Positions 8,398 to 16,379 of a stretch of DNA of 38,413 nucleotides are shown here, in pieces. The DNA is taken from assembly GCA_025062105.1 (NCBI GenBank), contig JANXAQ010000305.1, positions 1 through 38,413 of the forward strand, read 5' to 3'. The notes under the pieces were generated by a model. The model saw only the letters and a list, made by a program, of their open reading frames with translations. It searched no databases and was not told the DNA's origin. The position numbers and the translations under genes were made by a program. The first letter of the stretch is position 1, and every line of letters starts with the position of its first letter. Origin of the DNA: Thermoguttaceae bacterium. Lineage in GTDB: Bacteria > Planctomycetota > Planctomycetia > Pirellulales > Thermoguttaceae.

Positions 8398-8769
8398 ATG
8401 AGAACGCGTAAAGGAGCAGCTCGCACTCGGGCTCGAAAGCGGTTATTACGGGCGGCCAAAGGGTTCTGGGGCGCCCGCCACCGACTGCTGCGAACCGTGA
8501 AAGAAACGTTGCTTCGTGCTGGCCGATACGCTTGGCGGGATCGCCGAGCGAGGAAACGCCAGTTCCGTCGGTTGTGGATTACCCGCATTAGTGCTGCGGT
8601 GGAAATGCGTGGGCTTCGCTATAGCGAGTTTATCCACGGCCTCCAGAAGGCCCAAATCTGCTTGGATCGCAAAATGCTTGCCGAAATGGCCGTCAACGAT
8701 CCCCAGGCCTTCGATCAAGTCGTCGAAAAAGCCAAGGAAGCCTTGGGTATGGAAGCGGTGTTGGCTTAA
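8398..8769 (+). CDS. rplT: 50S ribosomal protein L20
   Basis: The 123-residue protein is bL20: an Arg/Lys-rich N-terminal arm ([35 protein letters not shown]) that threads into 23S rRNA during early 50S assembly, then the globular part with [30 protein letters not shown] and [17 protein letters not shown] 8398 stands behind GATGAGG (8384-8390). In most bacteria infC-rpmI-rplT form one operon, and L20 represses it; here only rplT is present, 335 bases after tsf, and pheS lies about 880 bases downstream beyond repeats E1, A2 and B4. Confidence 0.98.
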   Translation: MRTRKGAARTRARKRLLRAAKGFWGARHRLLRTVKETLLRAGRYAWRDRRARKRQFRRLWITRISAAVEMRGLRYSEFIHGLQKAQICLDRKMLAEMAVNDPQAFDQVVEKAKEALGMEAVLA

Positions 8770-8808
8770 CCTAGAGGCAGTCCTGAAAAGCCCTTTTAAT
8801 GCTGGAAG

Positions 8809-8967
8809 AGGCTGTCCGAAAAAAACATGTTTTATGATGAAAGGAGGGGTTCCTCCCTCCATTGCCCAGAATCCCCAAAATCCCTGTTTTTAAGGAGTCG
8901 GAAGGATAGGAGCCGGTCGGCCAAAACCCATGGGAAACCAGCCCAATCCCCATTTTAGGACAGCCTT
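8809..8967 (+). repeat. Family E element, copy E1
   Basis: It begins with AGGCTGTCCGAAAAA and ends with TTTTAGGACAGCCT, imperfect inverses. The interior has ATGATGAAAGGAGGG, TTGCCCAGAATCC and AAAACCCATGGGAAACC. A partial E start (AGGCAGTCCTGAAAAGCC) lies just before it at about 8774-8792. A2 begins one or two bases after it. Confidence 0.72.
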
Positions 8968-8968
8968 T

Positions 8969-9122
8969 AAGCTCGACTTTTGCCAATTTTGGCCTCGTCC
9001 TGGCAGAGGACTGTTCTAAGTCCTTGTAACTATTGGAGTTAGGAAATTGGGTGAACAAAGGGGAGTTTCGTCGTAACTGCCAGCAGTAAAACCAGTTAAG
9101 GAAAATGGCAAAAGTCGAGCTA
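8969..9122 (-). repeat. Family A element, copy A2
   Basis: A reverse copy with near-perfect ends, AGCTCGACTTTTGCCAATTT and AAAATGGCAAAAGTCGAGCT. The interior has CTAACTCCAATAGTTACAAGG read on the other strand, TCACCCAATTTCCTAA-like text and GTTACGACGAAAC. It lies directly next to E1. Confidence 0.9.
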
Positions 9123-9165
9123 AGAAGGTTTTCCTCCTAAATCCTCCGCACGTTCCAAAATCTCT

Positions 9166-9562
9166 AGGAACCTCTGCATAATTGGGGGGAGATATTTTTA
9201 TACCTTTATACCATTTTGGTGCCCTCCGCCTCTGAGCCAATATATTGGGTTGCCAGCACAGCTAGCACCCTACATATAGTAGGAACTTCTGCATAATTGA
9301 AGGGAGATAATTTTATACCATTTTGAGTTCCGGTACTTTTAACCCAGTATATGAAAGTACGATCGGAACTGGTACCCTATATCTAGTAGTTGTTCGGGCA
9401 AGCAAACCAACCGGCCATAGAATCAATCGTTTATATAGTTCACCATATGTTCATTATCTTTCAGAACTTTCAGTGGCTGTTTGGCTAGGTGTTGCTAAAG
9501 CCTACCGAATCCAAAATGGATAAAGTTCAATGTGTGTTCAGGATCATGCAGAGTTTCTGGTA
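9166..9562 (-). repeat. Family B element, copy B4a, split by B4b
   Basis: The left part (9166-9281) runs from AGGAACCTCTGCATAATT to CATATAGTA; the right part (9472-9562) has TTCAATGTGTGTTCAGG and GCAGAGTTTC. Together they make one reverse B copy once B4b is removed. Its right end reaches to about 90 bases before the pheS start. Confidence 0.75.
9282..9471 (-). repeat. Family B element, copy B4b (inserted in B4a)
   Basis: A complete 190-bp reverse copy from GGAACTTCTGCATAATTG to TTTCAGAACTTTC. Flanking bases are AGTA (9278-9281) and AGTG (9472-9475), an imperfect 4-bp duplication. This is a B element inserted in a B element. Confidence 0.78.
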
Positions 9563-9649
9563 GGGGGCGCTCCGAGGGGGTGGGGAGGACTTTTTCCGAG
9601 TAAGCCGTATTGACGATTGCAGCAATCTCCCCTAGTTTTAGTCGGTCCG

Positions 9650-10672
9650 ATGAGTCTGCAGGAGTTTTTCCAAGAGCTGGAGTTGTTCGGTGCAGCGGCC
9701 ACGCAGCGGTTTGCCGCTGCGGAGGATACGGCCGCATTAGAGGCTGCACGCATTGAGTTTCTCGGCGCCCGCAGTGGTCGGCTCAAACAACTCCAAAAGG
9801 CTCTAGGCCAACTACCGGCAGCAGATCGCCCCCAGGCAGGCCAACGCTTTCATCAAGTGCGGCAACAGGTCGAACAAGCATTTAAAGCGGCTCAAGCTCG
9901 ACTGTGCCAGCAGCAAAGGGCCAGCCGCTCGGCCGAACTATTTGATCCTACGGTTCCTGGGCTTCGTCCTCCGCTGGGCCATCTGCATCCGATCACCCAA
10001 ACCATCGAACAACTCAAAGAGATCATGGGACGACTGGGCTTTAGCTTAGCGGATGGTCCAGAAGTAGAGGATGAGTGGCATAATTTTGAGGCGTTGAACA
10101 TTCCGCCGGAGCATCCGGCTCGGGATCCATTGGACAATTTTTACTTAGCCACTGCCTCGCAGCTAGCCGGCGGCGGACCGATGCTTTTGCGAAGCCAAAC
10201 CAGTACGGTGCAGATTCGGGTCATGGAACGGCAAAAACCGCCGGTGCGGATCATCGCGGTAGGTCGCGTCTATCGGCCCGACACACCCGATCCGACCCAT
10301 TCGCCGATGTTCCACCAGATTGAGGGGCTGATGGTGGATCGGCATGTAACGATGGCCGATCTGAAAACTGTGCTCCGGATGTTAGGGGAAAGTTATTTCC
10401 ACGGCGAGGTGCATATTCGGTTTCGGCCTTCCTTTTTCCCCTTCACCGAGCCAAGCGTCGAAATCGATATGAGCTGGCAGGGCCGATGGATCGAAATGGG
10501 CGGTGCGGGCATGGTGGATCCAAATGTGCTACGGGCCGTCGGCTACGATCCCGAACAAGTCAGTGGATTTGCCTTCGGTTTGGGTATCGAACGCCTCTGT
10601 ATGCGTCAGCACGGAGTTGACGATATCCGAGAGTTCTTTCGAAACGATGTGCGATTCTTACAACAGTTTTAA
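9650..10672 (+). CDS. pheS: Phenylalanine--tRNA ligase alpha subunit
   Basis: The 340-residue catalytic subunit charges tRNA-Phe in an alpha2-beta2 enzyme with PheT. The N-terminal coiled coil (about residues 1-85, rich in Gln, Ala, Leu) is followed by the class II core: [43 protein letters not shown], motif 2 [51 protein letters not shown], and motif 3 [14 protein letters not shown] 9650 gives a normal N-terminus; the frame is open from TTG 9617, and neither start has a strong ribosome site. pheT follows after 38 bases, so the two are surely co-transcribed. A repeat nest (B4) fills the upstream spacer. Confidence 0.97.
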   Translation: MSLQEFFQELELFGAAATQRFAAAEDTAALEAARIEFLGARSGRLKQLQKALGQLPAADRPQAGQRFHQVRQQVEQAFKAAQARLCQQQRASRSAELFDPTVPGLRPPLGHLHPITQTIEQLKEIMGRLGFSLADGPEVEDEWHNFEALNIPPEHPARDPLDNFYLATASQLAGGGPMLLRSQTSTVQIRVMERQKPPVRIIAVGRVYRPDTPDPTHSPMFHQIEGLMVDRHVTMADLKTVLRMLGESYFHGEVHIRFRPSFFPFTEPSVEIDMSWQGRWIEMGGAGMVDPNVLRAVGYDPEQVSGFAFGLGIERLCMRQHGVDDIREFFRNDVRFLQQF

Positions 10673-10710
10673 TCGGTGGCAACGGGCGGTTGGAAGCAGA
10701 GTGGCCAACC

Positions 10711-13080
10711 ATGATCATCTCCTGGAATTGGCTCAAACAATATGTGTTGTTGGATATGCCGGTCGAAGAACTCTGCTACCGGCTGATGATGGCGGGCTTC
10801 AATCATGAAGGGACCACCGAAGTAGGCGGCGATTTGGCCATTGACTTGGAAATCACCAGCAATCGGCCCGATTGTCTGAGCCATCTGGGCATTGCCCGCG
10901 AAGTCGGTGCCTTGTATGGTCGGCCGGTCCGGATACCTGCAGCGCAGCCGACCGAAGGCAACATCCCAGTGGAACGTCTGGTCCAGGTACGGATTGAATG
11001 TCCAGATTTGTGTTTTCGCTACGTTGCCCGAGTGATTCGAGGCGTCCGGATTGGTCCGAGTCCCGCCTGGTTAGCCCGTCGTCTGCGCACAGTGGGGATA
11101 ACACCCATCAATAATGTGGTGGACGTATCCAACTATGTGCTGATGGAGTGTGGCCAGCCACTGCATACCTTCGACTTTGCCAAAATCCAAGGCCGAACCA
11201 TTGTGGTGCGCCGCCCGAAGCCGGGCGAAACCATCGAAGCAATTAACCATCAGCGCTACTGGTTGGGGCCGGACATGTGCCTGATCTGCGATGCCCAGCG
11301 TCCGGTGGCTATCGCCGGAGTGATGGGCGGAGCGGAAACCGAAATCTCCGATTCCACCACCGACGTGCTAGTGGAAGCTGCTGAGTTTGACCCGGTTTCG
11401 ATTCGCCGCACTGCCAGAGCGTTGGGGCTGCATAGTGAATCTTCGTTTCGATTTGAACGCGGGGTAGATCCGGAAGGGGTGGATTGGGCTAGCCGACGCT
11501 GTTGTGAATTGATTCTGCAACTGGCCGGCGGCGAGTTGGCTGCCGGCGCAGTCGATGTGGGCCGAAAACCCCCTCAGCGACAACCCATCGCACTCCGCTT
11601 TGCCCAAATCCGTAGAATCCTCGGCATCGATGTACCTAGAGAAAAGGTGCGAGAAATTCTGTTGGCCCTAGGGCTTCAAGAATGCCCTCCGACGGACTCA
11701 GACTTGGCCGGCTGCAGCTCCGTCAGCCAGCAACCGATTAAGTTAAATAGCCTCCCGATGGACCCCTCTTCGGCCATCTGCACAAGCACATCAGCCGGAG
11801 AACCACCCAGCTCCATTCCCTCATCGGGTTCTCCTCCCTCATCCGCTTCCGTTCGGTCATCCATTACCGATCAATTATCAACATTTGATCATTTATCCAC
11901 CTATACTCAACCATCCGCTTTTACTCAGTCACCAAGTTCCACTCCGTCATCAGCTTTTGTTCATCAAATATCTGGGCAGTTCACAGCTCAGACGAGGTCG
12001 GCAACGGAAAATGCTTCGGGAAGCTCCCCCACGGCACAAATCCAACCGGATCGAGTCCTCCTGCTCCCGCCCAGTTGGCGCAGTGACCTGCAACGGGAAA
12101 TCGACCTGATTGAAGAAGTGGCTCGCATCTACGGCTATGAGAAGATCCCGGAAGATGTTCGTGTGCCGATGACGCCATCGGTCCGAACGAAACAAGAAAG
12201 AGTATTAGAAAAAGTCCGCCATGTGCTTACCGGCTGTGGCTTAGACGAAGCGATAACCTTTTCGGTGGTTGAGCCTGGATGGATTAGGGCCTTTTTGCCG
12301 TGGACATCCGCCGAACCGCTTCGGACCCAAACCCCTTTGGTGCGGGGAGCCAACGTACTTCGACAAAGCCTAGTGCCTAGCCTTTTGGCAGCCCGCCGAA
12401 CCAATGAATCGGTAGGCAACAGTCGGATTGAACTTTTTGAAATTGCTCGGGTATTTTGGCCACAGCCCGGGGCCCTGCCAATAGAGGAACAAATGTTAGC
12501 AATTACCAGCGGCCGCCCCTACTTGGAACTAAAAGGCATTCTAGAAGCCCTTCTGGAAGCCCTAAAAATTTCCGAACCCCTCCGGGCCGAACCCGCCCAA
12601 TGCCCCCAATTGGCACCGGACAACTCCTGCCGACTCTACTTGGCCAACGAGTTGTGGGGCTTTGTGGGCCAAATCTCCGCAGAACTTCAAGCGCAGACAG
12701 ACCTTCGGCACCCCTGCACCGTGGCCGAAGTCAGAATCGCTCTGCTGGTTACAGCCGCAGAGTTAGTACCCCAATATCGGCCCGTAGCCCCTTATCCAGC
12801 TATTACCCGAGATGTGAACCTAGTAGTCGATGAACCGGTCCGATGGGCGGATGTGGCCGCCACGGTCTGGCAAGCAGGCGGGCCTTGGTTAGAATCCGTT
12901 CAATATCGCCACACATATCGCGACCCCCAGCGATTGGGCGAAGGCAAAAAAAGCTTGTTAATGACCTTGGCTTTCCGCTGCCCGGATCGAACACTGACCA
13001 ACCCAGAAGCCGACCAGCTCCGCGATCTGATCGTCGCCGCCTGCCAAAAACATCACGGCGCCCAACTTCGAGCCGGTTAA
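10711..13080 (+). CDS. pheT: Phenylalanine--tRNA ligase beta subunit with a low-complexity insert
   Basis: The 789-residue partner of PheS begins with MIISWNWLKQYV (ATG 10711). The chain goes from AGFNHEGTTEVGGDLAIDLE straight to TSNRPDCLSHLGIAREVGAL, so the EMAP-like tRNA-binding domain usual in bacterial PheT is absent. The B3/4 editing domain follows (PINNVVDVSNYVL, AIAGVMGGAETEI, SSFRFERGVDP). The B5 domain starts at LRFAQIRRILGID, is broken by about 110 residues rich in Ser, Thr and Pro (roughly residues 330-445), and resumes at LPPSWRSDLQREIDLIEEVARIYGYEKIP. The catalytic-like core and the FDX-ACB anticodon-binding domain (PYPAITRDVNLVV) end the protein. The insert carries a hexapeptide repeat (see 11815-11976). 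Confidence 0.96.
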   Translation: MIISWNWLKQYVLLDMPVEELCYRLMMAGFNHEGTTEVGGDLAIDLEITSNRPDCLSHLGIAREVGALYGRPVRIPAAQPTEGNIPVERLVQVRIECPDLCFRYVARVIRGVRIGPSPAWLARRLRTVGITPINNVVDVSNYVLMECGQPLHTFDFAKIQGRTIVVRRPKPGETIEAINHQRYWLGPDMCLICDAQRPVAIAGVMGGAETEISDSTTDVLVEAAEFDPVSIRRTARALGLHSESSFRFERGVDPEGVDWASRRCCELILQLAGGELAAGAVDVGRKPPQRQPIALRFAQIRRILGIDVPREKVREILLALGLQECPPTDSDLAGCSSVSQQPIKLNSLPMDPSSAICTSTSAGEPPSSIPSSGSPPSSASVRSSITDQLSTFDHLSTYTQPSAFTQSPSSTPSSAFVHQISGQFTAQTRSATENASGSSPTAQIQPDRVLLLPPSWRSDLQREIDLIEEVARIYGYEKIPEDVRVPMTPSVRTKQERVLEKVRHVLTGCGLDEAITFSVVEPGWIRAFLPWTSAEPLRTQTPLVRGANVLRQSLVPSLLAARRTNESVGNSRIELFEIARVFWPQPGALPIEEQMLAITSGRPYLELKGILEALLEALKISEPLRAEPAQCPQLAPDNSCRLYLANELWGFVGQISAELQAQTDLRHPCTVAEVRIALLVTAAELVPQYRPVAPYPAITRDVNLVVDEPVRWADVAATVWQAGGPWLESVQYRHTYRDPQRLGEGKKSLLMTLAFRCPDRTLTNPEADQLRDLIVAACQKHHGAQLRAG
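11815..11976 (+). repeat. Nine degenerate 18-bp tandem units inside pheT
   Basis: Units start every 18 bases from 11815 and follow roughly NNTCNNTCATCNNCTTTT. Read in frame they give hexapeptides such as IPSSGS, PPSSAS, VRSSIT, DQLSTF, DHLSTY, TQPSAF, TQSPSS and TPSSAF. One or two weaker units may precede (from about 11779). The unit length keeps the frame. The base composition is richer in A/T than the flanking pheT sequence. Confidence 0.85.
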
Positions 13081-13121
13081 CCGATTTGATACCAGTTCCG
13101 CCATAGGCACTCGGCTTTGAT

Positions 13122-13200
13122 CTAAGAAATTAAAACTCCCTACAAACCAAGGCCGTCTTGCCCCCCATAAAGAAGAGAAGACACTCTCGTTTTGCTGAGG
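13122..13200. repeat. Family F element, degenerate copy F1
   Basis: AAAACTCCC, CCCATAAAGAAGAG and CTCTCGTTTTGCTGAGG stand in the same order and spacing as in F2 (15163-15239). The terminal repeats have decayed here. It lies 41 bases after the pheT stop. Confidence 0.5.
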
Positions 13201-13365
13201 AACCTCAGCTCGACTTTTGCCTCTTACGCCTCCCTCGGGAAAACCAGTACTCTAACTGCCTGAAACAACTAGAGACTTTGAAGCTGTCCTGACATTCAAA
13301 TTTTGCAGTTTGCCGTAGGATGCGGTGCTGACCGGTTTTCCCATCGATGGCCGTTAACGCGGCGT

Positions 13366-13507
13366 TGCTATTTTCCCTAACTGCCTTTGCCTCCAGTAGG
13401 CACGACGAAATATTCTTTTGTTCATACAATTTCCTAACTCCAATATTTACAAGAGGTTCGATCTTTACCCTTCCGAAACGAAGCCAAAAATGGCAAAAGT
13501 CAAACTT
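13366..13507 (+). repeat. Family A element, copy A3
   Basis: It has GCTATTTTCCCTAACTGCC, GCCTCCAGTAGGCACGACGAA, TTTTGTTCATACAATTTCC and AAAATGGCAAAAGTCAAAC. The left end is eroded; an isolated end (AGCTCGACTTTTGCC, 13208-13222) lies 150 bases to the left and may be its displaced partner. Confidence 0.75.
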
Positions 13508-13585
13508 AAAATCGGATGGTTGGAGATTCCCCGGGAATTCAAAAAATAAACGGTGTTCTGGTGCAAATGTCTTTTGAAATAACCT

Positions 13586-13695
13586 GGCTGTGTTCAAAAG
13601 GATTCCGATTGGAGTCATTAACCCATTGAAAGGGGGAGCAAAGCAATCAGAATGGGCAAAACATCCCAAGGTGGGCAGAACCTTTCCACAGAACC
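13586..13695. repeat. Family C element, degenerate copy C5
   Basis: GGCTGTGTTCAAAAGG at the left, GGAGCAAAGCAATCA and ATGGGCAAAACATCCC inside, and CCTTTCCACAGAACC at the right match C3 in order and length (110 bp) with many changes. Confidence 0.6.
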
Positions 13696-14079
13696 TGAGA
13701 ACCTCTATCACCAGGTCGGAAGCTCAAGGGAACGTAGAAAGGTACCGGCCAAGGAACTATTGGGTAGCTAGAGTGTCCTACCTTTCGCAATGCTGCTATC
13801 TCAGGCCGTCGTGCAGAGGCATTGGCTCAACCAAAATCGGTCAACAGACGGAGGAGCCCGGCTATTAAGGGCCCCAGAAGCCACTTTATATGAGTCTTTT
13901 GAGTCTTTAGTGGGGATTTAGATTTGGAACCGGCCTCGGCTTTGGCGGTGCCGGGGCTTTGCCGCTGCAGGCCAGAGGTAACGGAGTTCTCCGTGGGCTC
14001 CCGGTTTTTCTGGTCTCTTCAAGGTTCTCTGTAGGATGGGTAGAAGCCAAGGGAGCAGGGGGTTGGATCCGGTGGAATA
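13696..14079. other. Spacer between C5 and the GlsB-like gene
   Basis: I see no gene. GGCCT/AGGCC encloses GCGG/CCGC near 13933-13973, and ACGGA/TCCGT forms a tight hairpin near 13980-13993. This GC-rich stretch lies just beyond the 3' end of the minus-strand gene at 14080. Confidence 0.35.
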
Positions 14080-14424
14080 TTAGCCAGCGGCATTATCGGA
14101 TTTTGCGTTTTTTTGGCCTGCCGTCTGCCTTCCGGTCATTCCAAGCCGATAAATCACCAGCACCACCAAAGCCCCAGCACTAGCCGCAAATAGCCCCACC
14201 GGACTGATCGGATTAATCGGTTTCCCCTGCAGAAAATAACTTAAACTGAAAAGCCCCACCACACTACCCACCATACCTACCAGCAAGGTGGCTACCGGAC
14301 CTATCGAGTCCGAACTGGGCAGTAAGCAGCGAGCCAACAGTCCGGCTACCATCGCAAAACCGATCCAAATCAGCGCTACATTAACCCACTGCTGGGCAAC
14401 CGGAGCAAGATTCCATTCCTCCAT
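14080..14424 (-). CDS. GlsB/YeaQ/YmgE-like small membrane protein
   Basis: The 114-residue protein has three likely membrane segments: VNVALIWIGFAMVAGLLARCLL (residues 14-35), VATLLVGMVGSVVGLFSLSYFL (about 44-65) and PVGLFAASAGALVVLVIYRL (about 75-94). The Gly-rich second segment and overall size agree with the transglycosylase-associated (GlsB/YeaQ/YmgE) family, short inner-membrane proteins often linked to stress; the molecular function is not established. The tail is polar and probably cytoplasmic. The start is ATG 14424 with AAAGG a few bases upstream. It stands alone, with the repeat cluster B5-A4-C4-A5-A6-F2 directly upstream. Confidence 0.78.
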   Translation of the reverse strand: MEEWNLAPVAQQWVNVALIWIGFAMVAGLLARCLLPSSDSIGPVATLLVGMVGSVVGLFSLSYFLQGKPINPISPVGLFAASAGALVVLVIYRLGMTGRQTAGQKNAKSDNAAG

Positions 14425-14467
14425 GGGAGGACCTTTCGGAAGAGGACTCTTCAGAGCTTTTTTGTAA

Positions 14468-14656
14468 AGGACCTCTACATAATTGAATAGGGAAATGTTT
14501 TTACTATTTTGCCTTGCCCTCCTCTAACTCAAGATCTAGGGCTGTTAGCATTGCTAGCAGGCAACAGCGATTAGCTCTTCGGCTATAAAGCCGAAACGGC
14601 CAGAGTATCAAAAGTCCATGAAGTTGATTATATGCTCAGGTTTTTTCAGAGGTTCC
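14468..14656 (-). repeat. Family B element, copy B5
   Basis: A reverse copy from GGACCTCTACATAATTG to CAGAGGTTCC with TTAGCATTGCTAGCA in the centre and CAAAAGTCCATGAAGTTGA near the right end. Flanking tetramers TAAA and CAAA agree in three of four bases. Confidence 0.82.
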
Positions 14657-14660
14657 CAAA

Positions 14661-14755
14661 CTAGACTTTTGCTATTTTCCCTAACTTGTTTACAGGAGTT
14701 GCAGCAAAACCTCCTTTTGTACACGCAGTTTTCCAAGTCTAATTATTCTCAAGCA
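14661..14755 (+). repeat. Family A element, copy A4, right end lost
   Basis: CTAGACTTTTGCTATTTTCC, CTAACTTGTTTACAGGAGTT and TTTTGTACACGCAGTTTTCC begin a forward A copy. It stops at 14755 where C4 begins. Confidence 0.7.
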
Positions 14756-14832
14756 GGCTCTGTTAAAAGGTGGTCGCAGTCAGGGGAGGTTTTGCCCATA
14801 CTACTCGGTTTTCTTTCGGTTTTGGTGGGTTT
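14756..14832 (-). repeat. Family C element, truncated copy C4
   Basis: GGCTCTGTTAAAAGG, GGGGAGGTTTTGCCCAT and TTCGGTTTTGGTGGGTTT match the reverse of C3. The last 30 or so bases are missing, cut at the left end of A5. Confidence 0.7.
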
Positions 14833-14983
14833 AGCTCGACTTTTGCCATTTTTGGCCTTGTCCCGAAAGGGTAAAGCTCTAACTCCTTGTAACTGTTGGA
14901 CTTAGGAAATCGGGTGACCTAAGGAAAGTTTCGTCGTAACTGCTGATGGCAAAACCAGTTAGGAAAATTGGCAAAAGTCGAGT
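14833..14983 (-). repeat. Family A element, copy A5
   Basis: A reverse copy with ends AGCTCGACTTTTGCCATTTT and AATTGGCAAAAGTCGAG, and interior CTAACTCCTTGTAACTG, TTTCGTCGTAACTGC. It cuts C4, so it may be the later arrival. Confidence 0.88.
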
Positions 14984-15005
14984 TCCGAGGTTCCCAAAAA
15001 CGAAC

Positions 15006-15154
15006 CTGGATTTTTGCGATTTTCCTAACCTCTTTTGCCTCCAATAGTTACAACGAAACTTCCTATTGCTCACGGAATTACCTCCCTCCAATGATTACGA
15101 AGAGTTAGAACTTTGCCTTTTCGGCGGAAGGCTAAAAATGGCAAAAATCGAACG
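15006..15154 (+). repeat. Family A element, copy A6
   Basis: A forward copy: GGATTTTTGCGATTTTCC, TTGCCTCCAATAGTTACAAC, GAAACTTCCTATTGCTC and AAAATGGCAAAAATCGAAC. A short B-end scrap (GAGGTTCC) separates it from A5. Confidence 0.8.
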
Positions 15155-15162
15155 ACGAGCCT

Positions 15163-15239
15163 CTAACAAAATGAAACGCCACAGAAACTCCCAGGGCTAT
15201 TTTGCTGCCCATAAAGAAAGAGCAAGCTCATTTTGTTAG
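15163..15239. repeat. Family F element, copy F2 (77 bp)
   Basis: CTAACAAAATGA (15163-15174) and TCATTTTGTTAG (15228-15239) are exact inverses. The interior AGAAACTCCC and CCCATAAAGAAAGAG is shared with F1 after pheT. Confidence 0.7.
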
Positions 15240-15299
15240 TGGCTTTAATAGTTCATTTAATAGTTCACTTTTAGGAGGGACCTCACCTCTTTCCTGGGA

Positions 15300-15600
15300 C
15301 CGTTAATATCTTACACATCGTAGTTAGCACCCCGTAGGATGTCGGAGGACCTGACAAGCCGGTAAAACATTCGCCCTTTCCCTTAGATCAGGGGAGGCCG
15401 GCTTCAGGAACGCTGATGCCGCTGCCGAGAGTCTAAAATCACCGGTGCACCAGATATCATGCCTTACCTTTCTAGGTTGGCGATCCCTGAACCTGGGCCT
15501 ATTGCACCGATGTGAGTAGGATACCCATACTCTGGACCGGGGGTTCAGCTAGTCCTCAGCGTAGCCCCCTGAGGGAAAACCCCCGCCCTCTTCCCTCCAA
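15300..15600. ncRNA. Candidate structured RNA in the large gene-free gap
   Basis: Paired arms seen: AAGCCGG/CCGGCTT (about 15356-15406), CGGTGCA/TGCACCG (about 15444-15511), and CGGGGGT/ACCCCCG enclosing CCTCAG/CTGAGG (about 15538-15586). No protein frame spans it. Strand is not certain; no promoter of good quality is visible. It does not match the RNase P, tmRNA or SRP signatures that I know, and it is not a copy of families A-F. Confidence 0.33.
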
Positions 15601-15901
15601 CCTTTTCGACCAAGACTCGCTGTTATAAACATCTTTGGTATGTATTTACCATACACCAGCTGCAACTAATTGCCCCAAATAGGAGGATCGTAAACCTTTT
15701 AAAAGAAGCCAACAGTCAATGTGGAGAAATGACACAACTTGGAAAGATTGGTGGGGAAAGATTATTGGAGAGATCAGGGATTGTTTGGTGTTGGAAACTA
15801 TGTGTCTATATTTCCTATTTTGTCCATTCTATTTCCTTCAACAATTTTTCCTAGTTTTCCTAAAGTGATGTACCTCCGCAGAACTCTACCTTTATAATAA
15901 C

Positions 15902-16025
15902 AGCCAGTCGAGCAGGGGGAGATGTGAAAGTAGGCTCGCCCTTCGGTGGATGTGTACCACACAAGAAGATCGCTCTATGACAGATGTCGGAGAAAGGGAA
16001 TAGGGAGCCGTTATGAAGTCTGTCC
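15902..16025 (+). ncRNA. Second possible structured RNA, behind a TATAAT
   Basis: TATAAT at about 15892-15897 precedes a stretch in which GGCTC-GCCCTT (from about 15933) can pair with AAGGGA and GAGCC (ending near 16012), enclosing TGTGT/ACACA and GAC/GTC hairpins. No reading frame is evident. The 15601-15890 stretch before it is A/T-rich and shows only a short dyad (TGGTA/TACCA near 15637). Confidence 0.28.
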
Positions 16026-16100
16026 ATCCTCTATAGTTTAGCTATTTTATCTGGATTTGCTTTTTGCTCTTTGTTCGCCATCTTCATAGCAGGAGTTTCC

Positions 16101-16246
16101 CTCGACTTTTTGCCTTTTTCCTAACTTGTTTTTTTCCAGTAGTTACGGCGTCCCCGTTTGGTCATCCAATTTCCTAGCTCCAAGAGTTACAAGGACTTAT
16201 AGATTTTCCTCCCTCCAAGACCAGGCCCAAAATGCCAAAAGTCCAG
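16101..16246 (+). repeat. Family A element, copy A7
   Basis: A forward copy: CTCGACTTTTTGCCTTTTTC, TTCCAGTAGTTACGGCG, CCAATTTCCTAGCTCC and AAAATGCCAAAAGTCCAG. The right end has drifted. Confidence 0.8.
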
Positions 16247-16267
16247 ACATACAAGCTCTTTGAATGA

Positions 16268-16336
16268 AGTAGGCAGGCCTTACCGAATGGAGAACTGAAA
16301 AAGTTCACTATATGTTCAGGATTTCGAAGAGATTCT
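16268..16336 (-). repeat. Family B element, partial copy B6
   Basis: Only the right end of a reverse copy is left: AAAGTTCACTATATGTTCAGG and GAAGAGATTC. It ends about 43 bases before the 3' end of the DUF1559 gene. Confidence 0.6.
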
Positions 16337-16379
16337 AGAACTTTTTTGAAAAAGGCAGGCTCTTGGGGGAGGATTTAGG

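Noticed and set aside
13205..13711. 168-aa minus-strand frame after pheT
   Set aside because: It runs through repeat elements A3 and C5 and has no protein-like conservation.
15300..15600. tmRNA or SRP RNA
   Set aside because: No GGATTCGACGG start, no CCA end, no tag frame; no GGAAGG-AGCAG apical SRP loop on either strand.
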